Counted from the stretch's first letter, positions 48,801-62,079 are shown. The stretch is 64,000 nt of DNA from Druceiella hillmani (GCA_039881145.1 JAYKKI010000004.1:45568501-45632500), one strand, 5' to 3'. Notes: generated by a model not told the origin, from the sequence alone. A program made the numbers and translations.

Positions 48801-50093
48801 TTGACATTGCATCTAAATAATTCTGATACATATATCTTGGAGATCCATTGAACAAAGATGGTAAAATTACTCTACGGCCAACATTACTGGCATTGGTGTT
48901 CGATTCTAAGTATTCAGACCCAAGAATTGTTTGATTTTGTCGAATGAAATGTAATCTTAAGTCCTCTATTCTCACATACATATCAACTACCCGCTGCAGA
49001 AATAATTTTTGTGAATAGTGCAATATGCTTAAATGTTCTCTAATTGCCAGTCGATAGGCTGCATACTGAAGGTTGGTTAATTTATTCTGGACGCTCTTGA
49101 ATTAGATATAAATGGTACATAATATTTTTCATAAGTATTGATATGTCACCCAGTATCGCCATTTGGAAAAAGTAGTGGGTGCGCTAAAAGGTCCTATGAT
49201 GAATCCAAAATTGAGATATATTTAATGATACCATTAACTTTTGAAAATGAAATCATATTTTGTTCAAAATGTGGCTCACAATCAACTGTACTAAATATTA
49301 CTGCTACATCAGTTTGAACTGCATCATTGAAACGGCGTAGATCTAAATCATGATTTACTGTAATCAGCATACAAATTTCTTTAAATTTCTTTATTTTGAT
49401 TTTCAACTCTTTGACAATGATATTTCATTGCAATGAATGACCGAACAAAGGGATTACTGCATCCCAATTCAAGAGAAATTTTGCTCATTATATCGTTATT
49501 GCATGTTTGATTAAAATGTTCTTGTAATCTATAATTCTTGTAATCTATAATCCTAATAATATAATTGCGCATAACATGGTGAGCGACCATATGCAGCAGT
49601 CATTAGACCTGATCTGTGATAAAAAATATCATGTATTTTGAAATGATACACTCCACTTGTAACTGCCTCGAAAACTTTAGCTTCTGAGCTAAACCATACC
49701 AAATGATGAATTGTATTTGCGAATATTTTCAAAATAATTGTTTGACTTAGTTTTGATCGAAAGTACATTTGAAATAAGTCCATCATACAATGATTTAAAT
49801 TATTCATTTTGACTTAAGGGCGGTAATATTGCATTACCCTTATGACAACATGAAGTGAATGCAGTCCTGTCACATAGTGACTTCTTGAATCTGAATGTTT
49901 TGCATTGCAAAACCTACGTTGTAACTCCATTAACCCACAATCATAACAGTGAAAAAGTCTTGGAATTATATTGTTCATTTTGTATAGCATTAACACTATT
50001 CAAATTTTTATTTGGTCTATTATTATTTATATGCGAATATAGATTCCTTCTTCTTCTCTCATTCCAACCCGTCGATGTTCTATGTCGAGGCAT
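45835..50093 (-). pseudogene. Helitron RepHel (Rep nuclease plus PIF1-like helicase), decayed copy 2
   Basis: The likely start is ATG at 50093, opening MPRHRTSTGWNERRRRN, a basic N-terminus typical of Helitron proteins. The zinc-finger region follows (49996-49814, CNAKHSDS), then N-domain fragments (49807-48595) and the Rep site LPYAHIL (Tyr codon 48566-48568, His 48560-48562). The tyrosine motif KYMYKYAYKGYD lies at about 48175-48139. Helicase fragments are 47769-47413, 47343-46594 (249 codons, Walker A AHAGCGKTF, Walker B IIIDEVSM intact), 46557-46249, 46303-46079 and 46071-45835 (YVAASRVRS). It has more frameshifts than copy 1, including near 45900, where the natural C-terminus is lost. 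It cannot encode one protein. Confidence 0.87.
46594..47343 (-). pseudogene. PIF1-like helicase core fragment of RepHel copy 2
   Basis: This is the longest surviving frame of copy 2, at 249 codons. It spans the helicase ATP-binding core: Walker A (AHAGCGKTF, about 47158-47185), Walker B (IIIDEVSM with the Asp retained, about 46925-46951) and FRQILPVITHGSR. It ends at a stop in sequence homologous to the copy 1 frame 13870-13100. Because copy 2 keeps the Walker B Asp that copy 1 has lost, the change in copy 1 happened after the two insertions separated. Confidence 0.82.
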
Positions 50094-50305
50094 AATGAAA
50101 GTAGAAAAAAACTTTCATGAAATTACTGAAACCGAGATTAGAAAGAATTTAGTTTAATTAATAAACTGAATTCACATATTTTAACTACCACAATGATATT
50201 ATACACAAAAAGATCATTGAAGGGGCAATAACAAATATCATTTTTGTACCTATATGATATTGTCAGTAAATTCAGATTTCTGTTACACAATTTTCTTTTT
50301 ACAAC

Positions 50306-50307
<2 letters not shown>

Positions 50308-50349
<42 letters not shown>

Positions 50350-50351
50350 AT
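50308..50351. repeat. (AT)n/(GT)n microsatellite
   Basis: About 34 bp of AT followed by GTGTGTGTA. It may mark the 5' end of Helitron copy 2. The two overlapping frames are artefacts. Confidence 0.9.
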
Positions 50352-50451
50352 AGTCCCATTTTTCATCTCCAGAACTCTTCATTAGACTTCCACTTGGTTG
50401 ATGGTGTAATTATTACGCAAAGTAACAAATACCAGTAGCAAATATCCATCT

Positions 50452-50995
50452 TACAATAAATAAATCGGAAATATTTAGAATGATATAAATCTATTAACCC
50501 TGCATGGGTAATCTTTACAATAACTCGGCACTATTTAGAATGATATAAAAATAAATTAACCCTGTCTCGTTAATTCTTCTAATAAATCGGCACTATTTGG
50601 AATGATATAAATCTATTAACCCTGCCTGATTAAACCTTATAATAACCTGGCGCTATTTAGTATGATATAAATCTATTAACCCTACCTGGTTAACTCTTAC
50701 AATAACTCGGTACTGTTTAGAATGATATAAATCTATTAACCCTGCCTGATTAAACCTTACAATAACCTGGCGCTATTTAGAATGATATAAATCTATTAAC
50801 CTTACCTGGTTAATCCTTACAATAACTCGGTACTGTTTAGAATTATGTAAATCTATTAACCCTGCCTGGTTAATTCTTACAATAACTCGATACTATTTCG
50901 AATGATATAAATCTATTAACCCTACCTAGTTAATCCTTACAATAACTCGGCATTGTTTAGTATGATATAAATATATTAACCCTGCCTCGGATTTT
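50452..50995. repeat. 60-bp minisatellite, about 9 units
   Basis: Nine consecutive units with an exact 60-bp step over most of the array. Shared words are AATAACTCGG, CTATTTAGAATGATATAAAT, CTATTAACCCTGCCTGG and TTAATCCTTAC. Each unit contains ATTAACC-N6-GGTTAAT or a mutated version, a short inverted repeat. Units with AACCTGGCGCTATT (50641, 50761) and with CCTGATTAAACC (50581, 50701) alternate at 120 bp, showing a two-unit higher-order repeat. The edges are sharp, the right edge being at about 50990. Confidence 0.95.
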
Positions 50996-51615
50996 TTGCT
51001 TAAATACACGTAACATTTTTTAGTAGAAAAAAGTAATAACTTTTTCTAAAATTTTGCATTAAAATGTAACGAATTATTAATTACGTGAGAAAATAACGTA
51101 AAACTTTTTGACAAAAAGTTAAACCGAATGAAAAAGTAACGAATGAGAAGTGAATTGCAAAGTATAAAATAATCAAAATATACACGATATCATTTCCAAA
51201 TGTAAATACATTTACCAAATACTGCTACTCACAAAATTTTTTTCGAATCAGTGCCAACGACGATCGAAAAAATTTCTGGGATCGACGCTTCTCTTACTCT
51301 CATACGTACGTACATATCCGCAGAGATGATTACTACATTTAACTTGGCACTAACTCTAAAAACCTCTACTTGAATGAAATGTATTTATATTCGGAAACGA
51401 TATTGTACCGCAAACATTCCAACTTAAGACTCAAATTTTCATTATTTTAAACTTCTTATTGCACTTTTCATTTAATGGTTATTTGAAGTGTATTCATTTT
51501 TTTGTTAAAAACTTACAAATAATACCACAATTATACGAAAAATTTAATAATATCTCATTTTTTGAAATCTAAACAAGCCTCTGTGGCGTTTGATGGCTTT
51601 ATATTTATCTATACT

Positions 51616-51715
<100 letters not shown>

Positions 51716-52337
51716 CTTATCCGTTTACCTACTTACTAATGTTTTAATTATTTCATGCATTTGCATGTAATATCCCTATTTTCTTACTTGTCTACCTACC
51801 TACTAATAGTTCAATAGCTTCATGCCATTGTTTGTACCTGAATATATTTATCGGGCTTTTTCAGTGTAACCAAAAAATCAAAGGACTTTTCACGTTAAAT
51901 GCGTCCTAAAACAGGTTAAATCCTACATAGGAAAACGGAAAATTCTTGACTATCTATTGAATGTAATTATGTGAATAGGACTCGCCAACTGCGAGTAACT
52001 TTCGCGCGCCAACATTTTCGTACCCGGAATATTATGAAATACAATAACAAAATTACAAAATTACTATGTACGTAGAAATATACTTGAATCTATAAAAAAT
52101 ACTTCATTGAAAAAGCAAAAATATAATTTTTTCTCCAAAAACTATAAATTTTACCAAAAATATTCATGAACAAATTAGCAAAAGACATGCCCGCTTATTA
52201 TAGAGTTCAGTATCGATTTAAAGGTACAAAAACATGCAGTTCTAAAATCAGGCCAATATAGGATGTTGACAACTCTTCACTTTGAAAACATTTCCTTCCT
52301 GCGTGATATATTTACCAGTTTTTTAAATGATAACATA

Positions 52338-52395
52338 GGTACAGTCGACACAAGGTGGAGTCAAAATCCTAAATCTTTAATGTTGTCGACTGTAC
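52338..52395. repeat. 12-bp inverted repeat with 34-nt loop
   Basis: GGTACAGTCGAC (52338-52349) and GTCGACTGTACC (52384-52395) are perfect complements. Confidence 0.8.
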
Positions 52396-53679
52396 CCGTA
52401 CGCTAAATTACTCTTATTGTTTTAAAAACTTTATAATTAACTAAATTTATGAAATACGATCTTCTATTATTTGCAGTTAATTTTTCTGGAGTTTCGTGAA
52501 CATCTTACCTATTCAACTACATTTCATAAGTCAGTCGACTATTACTCAAAAAGTAGTAAAACCTACTTAAATATGATAATTTGTTTAATATAAAACAACC
52601 GGTGTATCCCAAATTACGTTTATTATTGCCCAAAGCTAATTTTCCGTAATCTACCCAGCTATAAAAACATAGCAAACTTTATTATAATGTGTTCTCCATT
52701 AATATTTCGAATGACATGTAATATCCTAAACTGATATATAATAATAACTTTAATAACTAAACTGATATATAATATGTCAACTTGATTAATTAAAAAGTTG
52801 CTCCTTAAGTAAATTAATAAAAATAAAAAAAATTTATTTCTTTTTATTTTGCAAATAATTCAATAAGCCTAAATTGGAAAATTCTTTATGAAAACGTAAA
52901 GAAAAATATTTCTTAATAATTAAATTTTTCATTGAAACTCTCATATTGGAATTGATCCTACATAAATAAGAAATTTTTATAAGCTATCTTTAATGCACTT
53001 AGCATTAATAATTTACACTTCTAATCGATAGTTTAATTAAGTTATACATTTTTCATTGAGAAAGGAGTGTAACAAACGGCCGAGTTAGATTATATAATAA
53101 TTAAAGACTGGAATTATGTTTCGAAATTTAAAACAAAAAATTACTGAAAATAGTAAACGGATAACTTTCTAATAAATTAGTAACCACCAGATGCCGTCTA
53201 CAGATTTTTGAACTGATTATAACCACTTAATGATGATGATGATTGAATGAAATTTCTAAGAAAATTCGAAAAAAAAACATAAAAAACAACGAAGGGTTTT
53301 TACGCAGAAATCTGTGATGCGGAAATTATTATAATAATTAGACTACTGAGCAAAATATTCTTGACATTATTTTATGGAGAGTCTGGTTTAATGAATTTTT
53401 TTAAACTCTACGAAATTACAGCCACGAAACCGATAGAACAAATCGTGTGCATCGAACACTTTCAAGCAAGACTTCAAGTTGAAACTAGTTCACAGTCTCT
53501 TTGGTTAGCTGATATTGGCTACTCGTGCTAATTTTCCACGAATATTCAAGGAAAAAAATTCTAAAATTTAAACAAAGACACGAGAGACAAAAGCAAAGCT
53601 AACAAAGGCAAATCATGCTGCGAAAAATAGTTTGAGACATGTAAAAATTGTTTAGCGTCTATTTCAATACGTTCCATCA

Positions 53680-53835
53680 ACCTATGCATTTCCCTTATTT
53701 TAAATTCATACTGCGTCTGTCACACAATACATTTTCTCCTATTTTAAATTCATACAACAAACTTGTGAAATACTGCAAAGTTGTGTAATGTGAAATAATA
53801 TATTTTGTCCTATTTTAACTTATTCACACTGCATC
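53680..53835. repeat. Imperfect direct repeats
   Basis: Three diverged copies of a block with (C)CTATTTTAAATTCATAC and (G)CATCTGTGACACA-type words, spaced about 55-75 bp apart. Confidence 0.5.
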
Positions 53836-56800
53836 TGTGACACATATTCACACCATTCGTACGCGAGTGGAATGTTTTAGCGCCAGTTTATTAGATACAT
53901 AACTTGGAAACTTATATCAACATTGGACAAAAGATGACAAAAATTGCAAAGTAATTTAGTTTTGCAAATACGGGTAATTTTTATATTAATTCCCTTATCT
54001 ATTTGAAATCTTAATGACATATTAAGTTATTCTATTTTGAAAATTTAAAATAAATTATATGAAAGCTATTTCCTTTTCAATGCATCTCGGGTAAATCTTT
54101 TATGTTAGCTTATTATGGTATATGAAATATTTAGTTTATATAACAGGCCGATCTAATTTCCTATCTTAGATTTTCCTGGTTTACTCTTTATCATTTTCTT
54201 TACCCCAAATTTTTTTCTGGTATAATGAAACTTTTTTAAAAATGTTTTTCCTTTGTGATCATTCAAATGTTTTTTTATTTCGTACTAATACAACAGTCAT
54301 TAGCTCTCTGTCATAACAATCTTATTTTATAATAGGTGTATCCAGATTAAATAATCGTTATGCCGAGCCACTTTCTATATTAAATTTCGAAGAATTAAAA
54401 AGTTTCCAAAATCAATCCCATGACCTCGTACAGCAATTGTAAAACAATTTTATGCTTTAAAAAGAACATCGATATATTTAGTCTAATTACCATTTTCCAA
54501 TACAGACTAGAACCGATGTATGCATGCAGTTCCCATCATGATGCGTAAGAAAATAAAACTATTTTCACTTGGACGGAATGTGCTTCCCCACTCACCGCAC
54601 TTGTCGCACCTTCCGCCTTCCGACTAACATCATCTTCTTCACTCGCTGTCTAATATTACTAATCCACATTTTGCTAATTTGTTTTGGTTCGACGGCATTT
54701 TTAACAACAGAAAATAAATAGGTAAACCTTCTTTGCAATAACCAAATTTGATGTGATAACCAAACTCCAAAAACATTAAATCAGTCATGAATTACTATAC
54801 AATTTAAACCTAGGAAGCTGACATTGAAAAGAAGCCATAGTGACATTTAAAGAATAAAATGTATTTCTTAACTAATTCGGACTTTCAACATTAAACAACA
54901 AAATGATGTAATTAGCTAAACAAAAAGCAGTAAAACTAAGTAAGAAGCGATAACATAAAAGTAACTCGGAAAGGGTTTCCAACGATTGTGACGCGTTCAG
55001 TAGCATGAGATATACTATGAAACGTTGTTTGAAATCTTTTCGCCTCAAGGTTTGTACTTACGAGTCAAGAAAATCGAAACGGACCGACTCGGGTGAGCGA
55101 TTACCTTATACGTAGCAATCAATATTGGACGTCGACTCAAAATAAAGATAACGAAGCTTAGCTCTACCGTTTTATATGCTATGGACAAAAACCTTTTCTT
55201 ACACTGAACGTACGTGGTAATATATACCTGAGCGTTTAATCTGGCGGAGCACCATAAATTTAGACCCTTTCTTATATGTTTTTGCTTTATAGATTAAAAA
55301 GACCTTATATCCGCCTTTACAAAATGAAATCATTTCTTTCTTTAATATCCTTATCTGCGATCTTTACTCATATCCTTTCTCGCTCATATCATTTCCTCTT
55401 AAACCCATTAGCCTTATCCAAAAACTTTTGAATATCCACTTTTTTACAGATAAAGATGAAAACAGAAATGTAAAAACAGCTTACAATTTAACGGAAAAGA
55501 AACAATTTGAAGAAACATTAAAAAATGTATTACTATTACTTTTCTATCATTAGATATGATACTAACACAATTTAACTGAATACTATATTAATAATTATTA
55601 AATCATCTGCTTAAGAATATCTAAATCTTGTGATCAATTCATAGGTAAACCAAAAATCTAATTTTTTTAAACTGCTGCAATATTGTTTTTTACGTTAAAG
55701 TAATTAATCACCGTATACTGTTTTAAATAATAGGTGTTAAGTTTGGAATTGTGACTGAAAAAAATATATACTATCAAAGCAAATAAATAAATTTTCTTGT
55801 CTACATTTCTTACTTTTCACCTGAAAACGTCTATCCTCTCGTTAAATTCAATGATAGCCGGTCGAAATTTCTTATGTTTTTACGTCAGATTTGAATCGGT
55901 AATAACTACAAGACTAATAATGTGTTAAGAACTTTTGACCTCACAGCGAATAGAGCATGCCAGCGTGTATCTGTTGTGTAGTTTATCTGTGACGTGATCG
56001 CACTTCGGTAGATACGCGTGATTGTTACAAAACAGAGATGTGTGAAGTTAGAAATTGGTGTCATGTAATAACACGTTTAGCTAGGATATTCATTTGAGTG
56101 TCATTGTGAAGAGCTTATAGAGCACTAAAAGATCGCAAAATTATACAATAAAATAGTTGCTTAAATATAAATAAAAATGGTATTAAATAGAAAATTAAAA
56201 AAGAAAATATATCGTGTCAAATGAATCGTAAATACGCTCAGAAATAAAGCGCAAATCAGGGAAAAGCTCGCAGGGAAAAGAATCCAAGGACCTAGGATCG
56301 TGCAAAAACGAGACCTCTAGGCGTCATTGGAACGTAATACAGAAAACAATGATGATCACCAAACATTGTAGTATTATGTACATCGGGCATCAATGCGCAT
56401 ACGACAATGGAGGATACTACGTTAGATACTAGATACCACAGACCGTAGTAAGGATATAACATTGTGATTTATTTGTCTGCACCCATCATACTACTCTACA
56501 ATTTAGTAACCAATATTAAGAACATTTGTAATTAAATTACATATTAATACGAAAAACTTGCTATGATATTATCCCAACGTTTTGTCTAAAAATTCTTGGC
56601 GCGGACCCTTTCGAATTTTATTATTTTTCCCTTTTTTATTTTTCTATAGCCATATCACAAAATAATAATCTTATAACTTTGCCACGACCTTGCGTAAGTC
56701 AGTATGTCACAGCATTGTGCCCTTTCAGTTTAAAGACAATTGTGATAACAAAACTTAAAGAAAGATCGAATCATATAATCTGAACACATTGAAATGAAGA

Positions 56801-57476
56801 GAAAATATATTTTGATTCTTTTTTGAATTTCTGTTCATAATATTTTTGTATGCCTATCTTTTCACGAATCTTAAAAAGATTAAGTCCCGCCCTTTCTCTC
56901 CACGTTCCAACCACGTCTTGAAAACCTGAAAAAAATATATAATGAGAATTGCATTAATAAACGAAATAATTACTTATGAGCCACCTAATTATTTTTTTCA
57001 TTCTTTCGCAGGCGCACCAGAATTATACTAGAGTGAAAGTTGTTTACATAGTGAAAAATAATATTAATATTTGGTGACAGTATATTAAAAATTCGGTTTC
57101 AAACTATTATATGTACTTAAGTGTAAACTTATGGTGGAATATTTTCTCAAATATGACATGTTCTTTTTATCCTTTATTTTATTCAACATACTTCCTTTGT
57201 TTTTGATAGTAGAAAATACATGCATATTATAAAAATAAAAAAACAGATTCATTAAAATCTGTTTAAGGATTTTAAGACTTGCTTGTTCCTATTTGCACAG
57301 AAAATTATTTGACAGAGAAATTACAAATTATTTGTCACATACACATGAAAAATTTAACTAAATATGTTGACAAGGAATTCGATCTTATTCAGATTGTTGA
57401 TCACTTCCTATCCGTCTCCTTGAGACCAGGACGAAATTTGTGTGGAAAGGCGAATAGCGGTTTGTATAAAATATCC

Positions 57477-57863
57477 TTTAAAAAAACGACTTGAAAAAAG
57501 TGATACTAAAAAGTAAAAAAATAATTAACTTAAAATAGTTACCTTATTCGTAAAAAATAAGTTACTTATTTTTGAAGCCGGTGCCAGCACTGTCGACCAA
57601 CTTAAACAAATAATATAACTTAATTTAATTTGTAATGTAAATTCAAAACTTTAACTTCTAACGTGCTCATAATACTATATGAATTCGGAAAGGGCGTATT
57701 TATAATATAAAATTTTATATTTGATTAAGTCGATAGGCGGTGCTGGCACCGACTTCAAAAATAAGTAACTTAGTTATTAATTGCAAATAACTAGGTACCT
57801 ATTTTATGTTAATTATTTTTTACTTTTTAGTAACTACTTTTTTTTAAGTCGGTTTTTTAAAAA
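57477..57863. mobile_element. MITE with long (about 115-bp) terminal inverted repeats
   Basis: The left arm (57477-57590) begins TTTAAAAAAACGACTT and ends GAAGCCGGTGCCAGCAC. The right arm (57740-57863) is its reverse complement with small indels, starting GTGCTGGCACCGACTTC and ending AAGTCGGTTTTTTAAAA. The centre (57591-57739) is unique. The CGACTT-plus-A-run terminus resembles a dispersed element widespread in insects. A target-site duplication cannot be read in the A-rich flanks. Confidence 0.82.
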
Positions 57864-58080
57864 TTATTACATTTTGGAATTTTTTTTTAACAATATATTA
57901 GTTTTAATCATCACACTGTATCTAACATTCAATGATTTCCTTTCTTAGAATATTGTATAATTATTAAAAATCACGGGCAAAAGCTAACATATGGATAATT
58001 TCCTCTTTGTCTAAATTTGGTTAGGAACAACACATAGAAATGAAACGACAATAGTAGCCGCCCGTGGTCAGTTGTTAACC

Positions 58081-58207
58081 ATTGAGCCTAGTATTCAACC
58101 TAGTGTGCAAATTAACAACTACCCAATGGTAGTTGTTAATTTGCACACTAGGTTGAAGGCCTATACACTAGGCTCAATAGCCTAGTGTGCAAATTAACAA
58201 CTACCAT
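58081..58207. repeat. Three-part foldback
   Basis: The left arm (58081-58122) carries ATTGAGCCTAGT and CAACCTAGTGTGCAAATTAA. It is inverted in 58127-58178, where about 10 extra bases (AGGCCTATAC) are inserted. A third, direct copy of the CCTAGTGTGCAAATTAACAA word follows at about 58180-58207. The result can fold into two alternative hairpins. Confidence 0.85.
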
Positions 58208-58249
58208 TTAAGGAGTTCCGTTCTCCACATCCAAAATCCAATATTAGAT

Positions 58250-58530
58250 TTTACAAAATAATAACTAAATTAACGAGTAGCACATATATTAAATTTACTG
58301 CCATTCGTTAAGGAGTTTCATCATTCATTTTCAGACCTCATTACCAGTTTATCATCATGTTTATGGAACCACCCCTATAGTACCCCCTTTCAAACAAAAA
58401 AATTATCATCAAAATTGGTTCACCCGGTAAAAAATTATCCCTGAACATATATAAAAAAAGGTTCCGACGAATTAAGAATGTCGTCCATTTTTTTGAAACG
58501 GCTTCTTCGGTTAACATAAAACGTTTATCA
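58250..58530 (+). repeat. Possible dispersed-repeat fragment
   Basis: ATCAAAATTGGTTCACCCGG, GGTTCCGACGAATTAAGAAT and a T-run followed by GAAACGGCTTCTTCGGTTAA resemble the tail of insect repeats ending in a poly(T)-GAAGTCGGTT motif. The MITE at 57477 has the same kind of end. Recognition is by eye only. Confidence 0.35.
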
Positions 58531-59097
58531 TCCTATAGCTTGCAATATCTAGGCAAATACAAGGTATATTATGTATTTGCAGAACGTGTGAGTAGCGAAA
58601 AATGGGGATCTAAGTGAGGTTAAAGAGGAGTCGAAGTGTGCGGGTGTATTTTTAATTTAAATATTTCCATCAAAATAATATTTTAAAGAATCGCACACAA
58701 CAACAAAACGTACAAAAAATTATAAGCATCTATATGACTAATAATTTTATATTTTTAATGAGGCGTTTCATGTTACGCCATTATAATGTTAACAAATTAA
58801 CTGTAAATAATATTTTTTTCAAAAAGAAATTTAAACAAAATTTAGTCATGATCTCTTTCATTTAGCAAGAAAATTTGATATGAATAAATGTGTTAGTGAG
58901 ATTTCAAGATGATTTCTTTTTATATTATGAACTTTTAAGAAAACCTTGGATGTTTGAGGAAGAGTTTGAAGGTGTTTGACTATTGTGTCCAAGGAACTCT
59001 GAATTAACCCTTAGTAAAAATATTTGATTATCAGAATAATATGAGGAATCAGGCACATTTGTCGTAAGAAAAAATAGTGATGTGTATATATACACAC

Positions 59098-59100
<3 letters not shown>

Positions 59101-59163
<63 letters not shown>
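59101..59163. repeat. (AT)n microsatellite
   Basis: About 63 bp of AT repeats. The minus-strand Tyr-Ile frame is an artefact. Confidence 0.95.
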
Positions 59164-59170
<7 letters not shown>

Positions 59171-59800
59171 CATTATTTATAATTATTAATTTAAACTTAA
59201 AAGTAGAAATTTAAATTTACCTACATTTACTCTGGAAATTTCCCCACTTACCTGTGAATCAAACTCTATGAGTTCCTAAATTGTTTCTTCGTCACAATCA
59301 TTACCACATACTTTATTCTTCTAGATACAGTAAATAAAAAACATTTCGGAAAAAATATTCATTTTCATAACATTTTCTTAAAACTTTGTCGAGCGCCTAT
59401 ATTATATGTAACCTACGTTTACATTAGGGTACATCGCGTATTTTATCCAAACTGACTAAAACCCGTTCCGGAAAAAAAAATGATTGAATCCCTTCAAAAA
59501 AAGTTATAGGATCTGTTCATACATTTATTGGGAACGAAATCAGTCATATCAATAAATAAAACAAATCAAATATGTGAAAACGGCTCATTGTTGTTTTGAG
59601 ATTATTGTATTCTATCATCCATTTTAAACCAAGGCAACCGTCAAAAAATAACTTGAGAGAAATTAATAATCAACAGTTACACATAACCATTTTTATTGCT
59701 ATATATTGGACGTGCTCCACAAATCGTTACGGATTCTACCGTAAAGCACTCGTCACTTGTCAGTAATTTGAATAATAATACGAAGTAAAGTATATCAGCC

Positions 59801-59842
59801 ATTCGGATATTGACGCGAATATCAAGAAAATTCCGCCCACGT
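59801..59842 (+). repeat. Repeated segment, copy A
   Basis: TATCAGCC(A/G)TTCGGAT and TTGACGCGAATATCAAGAAA are shared with 63090-63130, with about four differences in 42 bp. Confidence 0.75.
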
Positions 59843-62003
59843 TAATTATTGACACTGCTACTTGGATCATGTGCATAGTTTGATAATGTGAAACAACATG
59901 AAAAATACTTCCAGTTTAATTTAAATCAGGCCATGCAAATTTTGACAGTAAGACTTGCTCACAAACGTGAATATAAAGCTTTGATGCCAAAAAAATTATC
60001 GGTTTTATTAAAAAACTGTAATATGTATATTTAAAATAGCAAAAATATTATCACTTACTGCTTTTAATAGTACTGACTTAAAATCCTTGCTTTATATACT
60101 GAAGCAAATGTATTAATATAATGTAAGTAGTTTAACAGCTAAATATGGTGTTTCAAACGCCAAAGCCGTGATATAAACGTCTTTGGAGTTCATTGCTTCC
60201 CTGAAGTTCTATATTATTCATACACAGCTATAAAAAAGGTATCAAAGAAATATCTCCCCTCCCCTTTCCCCATAACCCTCTGCCTTGATCCATTACTATT
60301 CTCGCATTTCAATTTACCAACTACTCAGATACTTAGTGTCTCAATTAACTGGCAAGTGATCGTATATAAGCAAGGAATATTGCTTCCACGTAGAGAGCAC
60401 ATATGGTTAACTTGAACGAAAATTATGTTACAAGTTTATATATGATCATCTCGGTTAAGGTTCCATTGCCATAGGCTTAAATATACCTGGAAATAGCTTA
60501 CAAAGTCTAAAACAAGAATTAAAATAAGAAAGTTTAGTTTGAGTTTTGATTATAAACGCAGCTAAAACCATTCAATTAGTGCAAAATATAGTTTTTATGA
60601 TTTGGCAATAATTTAAATATTTCTTTAAAATAAATATTAAGACTTCGATTTTTTTACTGAACACTTTTTTCTTATTAGTACATAACATTTTAAATTACAA
60701 ACCAATTTGATTTAAGTGATTGAAACTTATATACATAGTTTAAATTATACGGGTAGAAAAATCATTAAAATTAGTACTCAATTTAAGTGGTAATCTATTA
60801 ATTGAAATATTACTACTTAATTTGCTGTTATATTTCTATTATATTTCTGTTATATTTCTTTCAAAACCAACCACCATAAATATATAATTTTATAATTGTC
60901 CACTAGATGGCATTATATAATTAATTTTTGAAAAATGTTCTTATTAAAACTCTAATTAAGTGATAGTATATTACATTCACATCAGTATCTATAGTGTATA
61001 CATTTGAAGTCAAAATATTTCTTGACTCCATAACATAATACTTTCGGCATGCATAACGCTCCAATTGATATATATTTTCCTTCGAAATATAGACGCAAGT
61101 TGAATCATCGCAAACGAATAAAAGTAGTCTGAAAATTAGTTCACTTCTTATCAAATAAAGTTTCTGCAGTAAACTTATTCAGTTTAATTTAATCGACAAA
61201 ACACCCAAAAATGGGGATCGATATCTAACAGGCTGAGTAGTTCTAAAGGAAGATGAAGCGAAATGAAATAGGAATATTTCCATTACGATATATTTTTTTA
61301 TTTATATGCTACGTTATAATCTTAATTTATATTACTTATGCTATATGTTATGTATAACTCGAATATTTTTTTAAGTCAAACATTATGATCTCGAAATATA
61401 TCCGTTTCCAAGAACAGCGAATCAAGGCGATTTGCATTTTTATTCATAAAACAAAATCGTTTTTATATAGATATTTTGCCGCAAGTTACTATTGTATATG
61501 CAATTTCTAATGAAAAAGAGAAGACAGAGTATCATGACAAATATTTGCGTTCTAACTACACACTTTGTTACGGTCAGAATACTGTTTCGTGAGCAGTGTA
61601 CCTCTCCGGTAAAGTGAAACGAGCAAAAATTTTAAATAACCATACGTAATTTTTACACCAAGAGTTGACAAAACTTGCTGTTTCTGTAGATTCTATCAGG
61701 ATACAACACGTTGACTTATTCATAACATTTAAAATCGTCCTATGACTGTAATAATAACATGTTGTAACTGAAATCAATATTTCTTTCAATAATTTTTTTA
61801 ATAGGTCAAATTAGGAAAAATGTTTTAATACAATTAATTATCAACCGGAAGCCAAATAATTCTCATAAATAAGTTAAAAACATATAGGCAAATATTTTTT
61901 CATTTAGATACTACTCATAAAATTAATATATCCTATTGAATAATTGTATACTATTGCGGAATATTAACAGAACTTAATTTAAAATAATTAAAAATACCGT
62001 ATA

Positions 62004-62007
<4 letters not shown>

Positions 62008-62079
<72 letters not shown>

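Larger units (their letters stand above)
45548..50340 (-). mobile_element. Autonomous-type Helitron, copy 2 (5' end uncertain)
   Basis: On the minus strand the 3' end is a textbook CTAG|T at 45551-45548, preceded about 11 bases inside by TGGTCGAAATTCGACCA, identical to copy 1. The coding part (50093-45835) is homologous to copy 1 throughout. The 5' modules seen at 17145-18185 are not recognisable to the right of 50093. The only candidate 5' terminus is the (AT)n run at 50308-50341, by analogy with copy 1, so the right boundary is a guess. The element is firmly identified; its extent beyond 50093 is not. Confidence 0.78.

Noticed and set aside
50452..50995. Regular repeats that could suggest a CRISPR array
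   Set aside because: The units are contiguous 60-bp copies with no unique spacers, in a eukaryotic transposon-rich context. It is a minisatellite.
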